Positions 14,601 to 26,918 of a stretch of DNA of 64,000 nt are shown one piece after another. Each line of letters opens with the position of its first letter. Position 1 is the stretch's first letter. The notes below the pieces were generated by a model. The model saw only the letters and a list, made by a program, of their open reading frames with translations. It was not told where the DNA came from and did no database searches. The translations under genes and the position numbers were made by a program. The stretch lies in the NCBI GenBank assembly GCA_031216445.1, contig CM062214.1:21195001-21259000 (forward strand), written 5' to 3'. This DNA comes from Lateolabrax maculatus. Taxonomy: Eukaryota > Chordata > Actinopteri > Acropomatiformes > Lateolabracidae.

Positions 14601-17600
14601 GTTCACTAGTTTCTGGCTTTGTCTGTCTGCCGTTTGGTGCTGGGGAGGTAACACACAGTTGTTTTTTAGCTGAAAACCCTTGCCTGCTATGACTTGAAAA
14701 CGGTTTATGAGCGTGGTGAAAGTGAACCAAAACAGTAAAGTTGCAGGCCGTTAAACCAAAACAATGAGCCTTAACCACGCTAAAACACTCTGTAGAGCTG
14801 AGGGGAACAGCAGAATCCCCTTTCACATTACACATAGTCATTTGATCCATTTTGAATATACAAGTATGAATATTAAAGTATCAATACTGCAATTTAAAAA
14901 AAACTCAAAATTGTAAAAGTACAAGTATCAGCGCCTGATAGAGTTTGTAACTATATTATATTGTTAATACGTATTTTATAATTACATAATTTTTAGAGAT
15001 ATTTTAACATATAAGCAGCATTTTCAAGTTGTTGGTTGTTTAGCTATTTAGATCTACTTATACACTGTTGGGTGGTTTTACAATGTATTATATTTTCAAA
15101 CAGATGTTTTGTATGTAAAATTAAACGGCAAAGCAATTAGTACAGCTGTCATATAAATGTAATTCTGTAAAAAAAAGAATAAAGTGGAGTATATTATGTA
15201 TAGTAAGTATAAAATAGCATAAGATAAAAATAATTGAAGTGCCACAGAGTTGTACTTTAGCAACGTGCTTGAGTAAATGTTAATTACTTTTGACTGCTGT
15301 CTGAATGATGTTTTCAAAGAGACCATGATTTAACACTGTTATGGTGAAAAAGGCCAGAATTTGCCATTTGATCAAAACCTACAACCAACAGCATCGCATC
15401 CCATTAATTTAAGACAGATAGTATCTTCAATTATGCAAATTACCTAGGACCGTCTAATCACCTGGACGACTGCTCATATCTGCAAATTAATGTGAGATCT
15501 GCAGAAGCTGTGAACTACTACGCTTCCATTTAGCACCCTGGTTACAGTAACAAAAACCTCTGCGCCTCGACTGACACTTAGATTCATCTTGATGAAGGTG
15601 ACAGAAAATATATTACAAGGAATGTGTGGACTGTAGATTAAAAAAGTAGGCCAAGGCATGTACTCACAAACAGATGCTCTAAAACTGCACACACACACAA
15701 CGAGGAAGGAAGATCAAGAAGGCTATATATTGACAGGGCAGCTGTCAAGGTCATAAGCAGAAAAATCTGAAAAACTTTGATGCCATGTTTGCTCATTAAT
15801 ATCAGAAATGCACTTGGGTAGCAGTTAAGACATGATGTTTACTACATATTTTACTGCAGGATAGCACTGGAGATGTTAAATTCATCATTTTTTTAATGAT
15901 GCATCTGGTAAAATTCAGTCGAAATGTGAGATGAGGAATTCAGCTGAAGCACCGTCAATTTAATGTGTGAACGTTTGAACTCTGAGCAAGTTTTTCATGG
16001 CTTCACCATCAACATGGAATGACCTGTTCAGTGAGGTATAGAGCAATAATCAAGTAATGCGGAACATTCAAAAGGCAATCAAGTAAAACACTGTCTGTTT
16101 TTAAAAGAGAGCAGTGCTGATATAATCAATCTCATTGTGATTTACTTAAAAGTGCAACATTGCTGGAAACATCTGAGCCTTAGTGTGCAATCAGTAATGA
16201 ATGACCTCACTGACGGTAGATGGCATAACTTGAATTGCCCCCCTGCAGAGTGACATTGAATGCATGCAAACATAAAGGCTGTCAGCATGTTTTTATGTCA
16301 CAAATTAATCAACTGACTTATAAGACAAACATTAGTCTCTCAAAATGCATTCTGAAAAGCAGTTACTGCTCGTTGTGGACACAAATAATGAGGGGATTAC
16401 AGTCTCCCATCACAAAAGGATTATGCGATAAAAGCATGAATTCATGGGTATTTAGGAAATGTCTACATTATTTTTCAATTGACGGTGTGTGTATTTCCAT
16501 TTTCTAGCATTTTTTTTTTTATTTCCAAATCAATCAAACTAACAAAAACAGCCCAAATATAAAAACGTGGCACTAAAGTGACAATAAAGCTCGTAAGCCA
16601 ACATTTTTCAGGGAATTCTTACAGGTGTCAGGTCAGCAGAGAGTAACGTGATGTGTTCATTAAAAGAAAAACCCAGTAACAGAGAAATATAACTAGAATC
16701 GTGAAACATTAATCTAGTGTCTTGTATTCATTGTGCTGGATTATCTACCTAGGCAAATCTTCGGTAGTCGCTTTGATATTGTTCCAAGATGAATAGCAGA
16801 AAACACACTGAAATGTGACAACTCCTACTATGCTTACTGTGAGATGACCTTGGCAGGATTAAAAGGAACAACATAACTGGCATAAAAAAAACAAATACTT
16901 ATGTTATCCATTAACATTAGGCCAAGGTGTGGTTCATGGTTATATGGGCATTTCTAAAGGGAAAAATAAAACACATATAAAGAAATCACTAATGATCCTC
17001 ATATATCGACGAATAAATGAACACAGAAATTCAAAATTCATGTATATTCACTCCCCTGACCCCCACACTCTCGCTTTTCACCATGTTATTACAATGTCAG
17101 ACATGTTTTTCTAGTTGTCTGTAATCCTTTTGTGATGAAGATGTGTGTGTCTGTAGAGGATATGTGTGTTATCTTTGAGCTCATTTCACAAAACTGAACC
17201 TGACTAGGCTGAGATCAAGCATTGAGAGCGCCATGACAACTGTAAATATTTCAGTGTAATAATAACATTAAATTGTCCTCCCAAGAGCAAAGAGCAGGTT
17301 CCTCTCATGACCCCTTTGATGCAGCCCTGGCACATCCACAAAAAACAACCACATATCCACTCTTGGAAGGCAAAAAAACGTCAGCTAAAAGTCAAGGTTT
17401 GTTATTCAGAGCCATGCTGTACCTTCACAGTAGGCATTATCGTCTCGCAGTGGGCGGAAGCCATCCTTACAAACACAGCAGTCGCCTGCCTCCAGGTTCA
17501 CACAGTCGGAGTGCTCGACGCAGCCGTGGCCCTCTGAGCAGAAGTCATGACCTGCAGGAGGCACGGAGAGGAAAAGGTTGAGATCCAGAGGAGACAAGAG

Positions 17601-19573
17601 GAGAGGAGGGATGGAGGCATACAGGGCAAGTGGAAAGGTTATGTCACAGTATCACAACATTTTCTCTGAGTATCCATACTGTGGCTTCTTTCCAAGGCAA
17701 TATGACATTAATAATAATTTCCTTCTGTTACATCTGATTTCATAATCTTAAATGGAAAATCTAAAATCATTTGACAATACTAAGCAGATATCTTTGATCT
17801 GAGCTGAAAGTACAAATAAACTGAATCTCATTAACAAGTTTTAGACCATTACCTACAAATCACAGATACTTTGTATTATTCCTGTTTTTAGATTGATTTT
17901 ACAGGCAGAAATGATTTCAGTTTTTACGATAAGAGCTGTAGCAGTAAAGTATTGTAGGACGATGTTTACTCCATACCTCTGCAGACTTTGCAGCATCTGT
18001 CACTCAAGGTGATCTGTTCCGACTCTGCGCAATTGAGTTCGGGACAGGGCTCACTGGGGACCACTCGATGCATGGTCCTGTCCTGTGGTGGACAAAGAAG
18101 ACACAATCCTCATGAGCTACTTCTTAGGTCCACTCTGCCCCCTGTTCATTTGCTAAACGCCTGGATGTAATTATGAAGGTAATTATTAATCTACTGTGTT
18201 TCCTCTTTCACTCTCCCTCTTCCCTGTGTGTTCATTACAAACCAATTACTCATTGGTCAATAGCAGTGTTTTCCCAAACTACTTCAGTATGGGAAGAAAA
18301 AGCTGCCTTCTTCTCTCCTCCTGTTATCCTCAGCAATTTACATCATGATTCATGATGCATCTTTATTATACAAACAGTGAATCAATCTTCTGGATTATCC
18401 CTGCATGTGTGTTTAGTCAGAGTGTAAAACCTGATTAGGGGGTTCCTTTTCCCAGCATGCCTTTGGCAGGTCCCTCTAATGATCTCACCCGTGTCCCTCT
18501 GACTGATGTTAATTTAGAGTCATTAACACTAGACACAGTTGGACAAAGACAATAGGCTTTACAGACTTTCTCTATATGTTCGTAGTGCACAAATATATTA
18601 CTTAAGGATAATGTTAAGTCAGTCTGTCTACAGGACGTTTCCATGAGGTGTCATGACCTCTACTCATCCATAGGGCATAGAGCATGCGCGCGTGAAATAC
18701 TGGAACAAACTTCCCCTACAAGTCTCCAAACAACTTTCCAAGCTGTGTCGTCTACTTCTGGCCCACCACCCAAAACTTGCACCCCCCTGCAGCCAGCAGG
18801 CAGACAGAAGATCAGAGGCGTGACAAGCAGCTGTCAGGGGAAGCCTGCAGGAGTCTGCAGCAGTGGGCTGACTGACAGCACTCCCCGTCCCCATTTCTTT
18901 GATCTGCCTGGGACTGCCAGTCAGTTAACTGGGACTACAGATGGGCCAGGTGTGGGCAAGCAAGCCAGACAGCTGTCTGAAACTGCAGATTCTAATGGAG
19001 CTTTGCAGAATTCATGGAGGAGCTGGTTGATATGATAGAGTTGGGTGATTAAAAACTTCAAGTCACTTTTCTGTGATTGATTGGGCCTGCCTTGTATAAT
19101 GTCATCAAGTGAATTACTCACAAAAGTGAGCGACTCACCCATCTGGTGGGCCAGGCAGACAAAAGCAAACACTCTGAATAATTGGGAAATTAATATGATT
19201 TGGGACCACGGTGGTATCTGATGATTGGGACTGAAGAATGGCAGTGGCATCCTCCGATTGACAGGTGCACTGCACTGGCCTCCAAATGTAAACTTAATTT
19301 GAAGGATTTCATTTATTCAGATCACAAAGAAAATGATGACAAGCCAGATCAATGAAATTCAGAGGAAGTGGACAATCTTGCTCATTGAGGCTTGATTTAT
19401 CCTCTCACGTTGGGCCAAGGTAGCTGTGGAAGAAGTATTAAGTGAGCTGCCATGCACCACTACATGGTAAGTAATGGAGTTGAAGTGCTTGGTTACATGA
19501 GTTATTGTGTAGTCTTGCAGAGGATTGATAAAATAATTTTGATTAAGTATGTGTAAGTGTGTTATTTCTCTCG

Positions 19574-19614
<41 letters not shown>

Positions 19615-22600
19615 GACACGACTTACCCTGCATTCAAACAGCAGACACCTGCCAGAGGAGTCGCGCACAGCCTTCTGATCCCCCTCCACCAGCTCTCTTC
19701 CACCAAACAGGCAGACAGCTGGTAGTAGACACAGAAACACCATCAGCATACACACAGATAAACCCACAAACACATTAAAAATAAACATACACATATGTTT
19801 GTTTTGTTTTAATGAATGTGAATGCAATACATGAAATAACCCCTCCAAAAATGGTTGTGACTGAGTGAATTTAAAAATGAATATTGCTGTAAGATGTTTA
19901 AGATTTTTATAAAGTATGTGAGTTCAATTTAATATAATTTATTATTTTTCACTAAAAACAAAAACAAATTGTTTGATAACTTTTATTAATATAGATAAAA
20001 ATGTTGGGAACAGATTAATATGGCACTTTATTTTGATTAATCAATAAATCCTTGCTGTCTATGTCAAAATCTATGACAAATACATCATGTAGATTCCAAA
20101 GTGAGGTCTTAAAATTGCATATTTTACCTGACGAACAGTCAGAAAACCAAAATGTATTCAACAAAAAGAGACACTTTTTTGATGTGTCACCTAATGAATA
20201 TATTCATAATTGATTTTATTTTTTTCTCAAGCTATTAAATAAGCAATTTTTTTAATAATAAGCAATAAGCAACTAGATTACACAAATTTTTATCCCACTC
20301 TCTGCCAAATATATTCATATTTAACCCCAATCTACACCTAAAAAAACACATGAACACACACAGTGTTTAACATGTATGATACAATCTGTCCTTGGTATTT
20401 ACAGCTCTTTTTTCAAAGTTGAGTCGAGCCAAATCAAGCATATCAAACCCAATTAAGCAATGCAGCTGAGGAAGTCATGAAATAATTAACCTGTAGAAAA
20501 ACACTGCAACACAAAGGAGAATCCGTGTCATATAATTATGGGGCGAGAGGTGTGCAAAAATAATCACATGGGCTGAAAGTGTGTGTTTGATGAGCAGTTT
20601 GGGTCAGACCGATTCAGACTGATATGAGGAAGGGAAATGATTGACACCGCAGGTCAGGGCCTATCACAAAGTGGTGTATCATGAAAGCGAAGGACTTCTG
20701 AAACAGCCATTTGACGTTCTGCTTGACAGATCATCAAGAAAAAAAGAACAGACTCAGAACTCCTACCCTCAAGGCCTTGTGCTGCCAGATAAGGCTTTAA
20801 TTTGGAGAGCGAATCATGTCTTTGTAGTGGGGAAACTTGCGGCACTCTTCTCTCCAAAGCTGGAGCATGCGTAATTAGCTGTGTGTTTGTCTACTTCGGT
20901 GAGATAAGTGAGCACAGGGGTGTTGAGTTTAAGGGGATTACCTGCTACGTGTTTATATTTGTGTAACACAGCAGCAGATTCGGAGTCATGCTTTAAACCC
21001 CTGTGTTGCAGCCCCGACCCCATGGGTCAGTGGAAATGATGCCGACGCAAGCTGATTAGAATATAAGACTAATGGTTTCTTGCTGATAAAGAGTTAAATC
21101 GGCAGCAACGGCAGCAGTGTGTGGGAGTGTGTGGTGAGAAAGTTCTCAAGTGAAGTCAGCTTCCACAAGATGTGGAGTGAGATCTACAAAGAAATACTAT
21201 GCATACTGTACGTAAAGCCTGTTGTATTTTTCTATCATCCTTATGCTCTGTAACCTTCTGTAAGTCACGGGTGAGAACATTAGTTATTAAATACACTAAT
21301 TAATTCCTCTACTCAATGCACATGCTAGATTTGGTTCCATACATTGACAGGCCGCTCTTTCTGCTTTTTAAAAGCAAATTCATCACGTCTCTTTAAGTTT
21401 CATTTGGGTTAATATCAAAGGAATTCTGGGGTGAGAAAAGCTAATGTCCTCTGAAATCCATTTTTATTGAGAGGGGAATTGAGAGAATATGAGATGCAGA
21501 GTGCTGCGGTGAGGAGGCTAATAAGAGTTCATTGCTGAACTCAGAGTCTTGTGGAAAAAAAAAAGACCCTCTATGTAGATATATAATGAAACAGAATTAT
21601 TTATCCCGTAAGAACATATCAGCACTCAAGAGTTAAAAAATGGACATTTAATAAGACACTGCTGCCAATGAGAGTGTGCATCATTTCAGGCATTTAACAT
21701 TTCTTTCTTCTTCACTTTTCTTACAGCCTCAACATGCCGGCCATAAATAGGAACTACTTTACATCACATGCCGCTATCCCAGATTTACTGGCTCATGTCT
21801 GTGTGACTGGTGGCCATCTGTGTTTTGAAGCCAGCTAGTGAATAATTGATTGGTCCATGTATATGCAAAAGGTTGGACCCATCTCAAGAGGCATGTTAGG
21901 AGGTAGCTTAGCAACACAGCAGAGCCCTGGTCAATTGTCAGGCAGTCCTTGTGGAGGCGTGATGTGTGCTCTAAATCTGGTGGTGGTGTTGGTGGAAGGT
22001 TGTTTTGCTGGTAGTGCGTGCGTGTTTGTGTGCAATTGTGTCCATGATTGTTTGAGTGTAGGAGGGTGACAAGGTTAAGGGTACTCCACTCACGCTGGCA
22101 CTCCTTGCAGCAAGCACCCTTTACGTAGGCAGGCGCTGTGCCCGCCGGGCACTGAGGGGGAGGGCAGGAGATGGCCTCACACTGCACCGTGCCATTCTGG
22201 TGAAGAGAGAGAAACACAGCATGTTGTTTAAACAGTGACTACTATAAGCCAACCGATCCTGGTTTTTGTTCAGGCTGAGACTGATAAGGCTGACTAATTG
22301 ATTTAATACCTTAAATTTGGTAATTAAAGAATTGTGACCATGATATGTACTGACAGGAGACATTTTACAATTGAAAAATAAACTGGTACACCAATAATAA
22401 TATATCTGTGATAAGCTATTATCAGTCGATTTATTTTTTTTTGTAATTATCAACTTCTTTATTACTCCTCACAGATAAAACAGCTCTCTTTTTGTTTATT
22501 TTTATCTAAATTTAAGCAAATCAAAACTTGATCACAGAGAGTCTATTGCTCTAACTACCAGCGTCAAAACACTATGCATGCTAGTTACACTGAGGGGCTT

Positions 22601-25600
22601 CTTGATGTTAATAATTGTGCCTTTGCCATTGTCCTTCCCACACTTCACTCTCCACATTCTGCCCAAAAATCCCTGCATCGTCACGAACTACAAAGCAACA
22701 AGGCCACTCTTTGTGCACAGTACAACTAAAAAGTGAAAGGGTGAAATTCATTTGAGTCCCTAACGAAAATAGGTGGTGAAATTGAAATTGGGGACATAGT
22801 GTATTGTACAACCAACTCACTAACTGAGTCAGGAAATGTATTCGTACCATTATTGACTTCCCCATCTGACAGCAATGTGCAAACCTCTTTCATTTTGGAC
22901 TCATTCAAGTCACCACAGTTAAGATCACTTGAAACTGTCAATGGTAAATCGCCTGGGTGATTCCATTAAAGTGAATCGATTTCTTTTCTTCAGCAGTTAA
23001 ATTTCACCATTATAAATGCTGATGTGACCAGGCCCCTACATAAATGTTTGCCCTCTACCTTGCCCCCACTCTGTTGCATTTTTTAAATATGCTGAAAGGG
23101 AGGATCCTTGCTGAAATCAAGGGTACGCTTACTCTTTAAAACAAAAGACAGCAAATAACTTGTAAATCTACTTATACAGTAGATTACCACAGTTTCAAAT
23201 GGACCGGTTGCTGTAAATCTAATATATTTAAATGCTATCTTCTTTTCTCCGGCTTTTCTCTGTGCCTGTAATTAACATTGCTTACACGGATGAAAGCTCT
23301 GTGACAGCAACATCTATGAACCTAATCCACCTAACTGATAACATCTTAAAGCATGACCTTTGAATTTTAAAGGTCACAGCTAATTGCCACACATAAGGTA
23401 AGGAACATATCCCATGTAATTCCTTAATTGCAGCCCAGGAATGGCAACACACCGTTCCTGGCGAATGAAGCGATTTCATTGGATGAGTGGGCAGAACAAA
23501 TCCCTGATGATAATTATCATCTGTCAAGAGCAATTAGGTGCGGTGCACCGAGAGATATGTGATTTCCTATTTTTTGCATGTTGGGTAGTGGTGCGCGAAG
23601 GCATCTCATTGGCTGGTTGGAGGGGGTTCAGTAGCAGCGAATAAGTTTCTTGTTCCAAAGCTGACTAGACTGACAGGGGGTGAAATCTGTTTACTGATGT
23701 GGTACAAGCCCCAGATCTCCAATCGCTTCTAATTCTCTTTTTGGCAATTATTCACACTTTATGCAGCGCAAAGTAGGCCCTTGAGAGAATTGAGCATTAC
23801 TAAGCACTGTTGTTGATACATCTAATCCTGAGTACTGTGGAGGTTTTCAATACAGTATATTTTTCTCGGGTAACTGGGGCGACCCTCCTCCAATGCAAGA
23901 AAATAATGATAATACAAGCTGTCGACAATAGGGGCCCCTGCACTCTGCACCTCCACCCCACCCAAACACACACCCACACACACCCCCACCTCCACACACT
24001 TGATGAACAGGGGAGCAAAACAAAAGCGTAAATGTAGACACTCGCATGCACAGACACACACAAACTTGATGCATGTGCACAAATACAAAGCAACAGTGTT
24101 ACAGACATGATGAAAAATGCATGTATTCCCTTTCTCTCTTTCTCTAACAGACACACCCAGTACACACACATATACACACTCAGATTTACCAACACATTCA
24201 CACACAGGGACAAACACACATATCTATTTATTTTATGACACAGCCACATGCCTGCAAACATGTTTGTATGCCTGAAACAATCACATATAGTATGACAAGC
24301 ACATAATTCCAGATTCAGTGTGTTCACACACACAAACACACACACACATATACACACATACACACTTAATTAAAATTGAATGCCCTCCCTTGCTCTTTAT
24401 TACTCTACATACACACCCATGTACTCAGTGTACACACACACACACAGTCAAGCATCCTTGTATGGAGCCCCACCGAGCATGTGCAGTTCCTGCAGCCATC
24501 TGTCCAGCCCTCGTCCTCCCTGTAGACGACCCCCTTGACGCTGCAGGTTCTCTCACAATAGCAGCCATCTAGCCCATTCATCTTCTCCTCCGCCCTGGAC
24601 AGCTGCTCACGCCGCCCGCCCCCCCAAAACACAAAGGGCAAGAAGGAGAGAAGATAAGAGGCAGTCTCGTTGTGTGTCTATATTCATATGTAGAAAGCAT
24701 AGCTTCAAAAGCAAACCAATGGCATCACAAAAGTAAGTCATTAGACACCATTAACACCATTTGCACACGCAGTCTCTGCATCAGAACAGAAAAGACTTCA
24801 ACAAAAGCCAACGTCAAATGTTAACATGTCACTGAATGCCTGTTGCAATGAATGGTAAGGACAGCAGCACATTGACTGGAGTGGATATTATATGCTATAG
24901 CAAAATTTGTAATTATGCCAGATCATTTAAAATGGAAATTACTGGTCTTTTTTAAGATGATGCTTAATTTGTGAACTAAATGTCAATTAAGACACATTAT
25001 CTGACATTACATTACCTTGCTGGATGTTTTAGCAAGGATGTCCTGCAGTTCCATGATTTTCTGCACAAGTCCGTGGAAATCATTGCAGGTTGGGCATGCT
25101 GGGATACAAGAGACAATACAGTATACTGTAATTTAGTACACTTAATACAATTATTTGCAATTATGATAATTGCAAATCAAGAATGTTGTAGTCACAGCTA
25201 AAAACTGGGCACATAATTCTCTTGTTGTGATTAAAAACTCAATAATACAAAAGTCCTGGCAAAAATGGGTTTAGAGAATTACTATCTACAACACAAACAA
25301 GTAATTTAACCATGTATTTTCATCTATTTACTCACTAATTTACTTTAAGGGACATCAGCAGCAGCTCACTGCAATTTCTCTCTTCACTATCATTGGAAGC
25401 AGGTGTCTTCTCTCCTAATTTACTTTAAACTGCAGTAAGCAGTGTCCTCTGGCAACTTTTGGATGCGTGGGGACATAAAATCAGTGTGAGAATCATTTTA
25501 AACCACAAGATGTTTGTGTGTCAGTTTTCCCTGTTAGAGGGATGAGCAGTTAGTCTGGAACAAACTGCACAACTGGATAGTTCCCATGAGCTGCAACTGC

Positions 25601-26846
25601 CACCATGGTGAAACGGGCAAAGAAAGTAATGACAGCTACAAAAACGTATCAGCATAACATCCACAAATAAGGCCATCTCTGCACTTGCAAGTAATCTCTG
25701 GTAATTGCAGTGCTTAAACAGAACAGTGTCAAAAAACAGTCTCACAGATTGAACTGAAATTTTGATTAACAAATATTCTTTTTCAAACTATGTTTTTTTT
25801 GGGTTTTTTATGTGTGGAATGGGTTGCTCATACAGAGATTTTTTGATACAGACAAAACTTCAACATTCATTTGCTTTGACCAGTAACTTTTGCTATATAA
25901 ATTTAAGTTAAGTTGCATTTTGTATAATTTATGGTAAAGAAAATAAGAAAAATACACTCAAAACTTCCACAGGATTCAGTTTTACTGATTGATAGACTGT
26001 TTGCAAAACATTTAATTAACCAAAGTTTTATAGAAGGGAAAATTGTTTCTCAATTGCTAAGCTGTTTTACTCCATTGAGTACAGAGTCTTTCAAGAATGT
26101 AAATAAAAAAGCAAATCAGTATAATCAAGTGCCTAGCAAAATAAAGGCGAGAGGAAATTTAAATTCAATGAAACACCCAATGAAATGCGTGTTGAGTAAG
26201 AGACTGCACTCACTTCTGTTCAGATCTGGACACTGTGAGATGTAACCCTGTGGCATCACCAGGATTTCCACGTCCTGCATCACTCCCTGCACGCACAGAC
26301 ACACACCAAACATTTCAATCAAGGAGAATAATACCTTACAGGACATAAACAGGCAATAAAAATGAGATGAAGCATGTTAATTTGTAGTAAGTGGATGAGG
26401 ACCCAGAGGGGCGGTGGTGTCTAAGTGTGCTTATGGTACATTTTCCACATGAGATAACATGGAACCCAAGCATAAGCCGGACATGCAAACACGAAACCAA
26501 CAACCGTGTTTATGAGAGCCTTGGTAACTCCTGCAATCATAAAACTGAACATAGTGAAACACCGGTATATCCGAGAGTGAGTGCAAATTTACTTTTCAAT
26601 CTGGGGACTGAGAGACAGAGAAGTTAGTTAGAGATAATATGTCTACTAGGTTGTCACTCGGGTGAATCATCTCATACTGGACACCAACAGGAAGTTGAGT
26701 GAACCAATGATGTGGGAGTTTTAGTAGGCAGATGGAATTTTTATTGATTCTTCCAATCTATTCTGATAAGCATAAAACAGGAGATACAGATTCAATTTGA
26801 TTCATAAGACCCAATTGATAGCTACTTTCGTCCTGTGGCCGAACCC

Positions 26847-26918
<72 letters not shown>

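Larger units (their letters stand above)
3223..17422 (-). other. nell2 intron 12 (14.2 kb)
   Basis: The largest intron seen. Apart from the repeats listed separately (fold-back element 4701-5083, microsatellites at 6820, 9095, 11593 and 11801, a repeat tail near 10949-11018, a dispersed repeat 14845-15300) it holds no recognisable exon or RNA gene. Some stretches are GC-balanced and could be conserved noncoding elements, but that cannot be judged without alignment. Confidence 0.7.

Noticed and set aside
18076..18082. Alternative exon 11 acceptor 6 nt downstream (GGACAG|GACC)
   Set aside because: In the phase required by exon 10 it runs into a TGA within nine codons. The upstream AG gives the full VWC2 sequence.
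23800..24363. Minus-strand 187-residue open frame in nell2 intron 8
   Set aside because: It is translated CA/TG-rich repeat (cysteine-valine runs) with no domain, and it lies in an intron next to exon 8.
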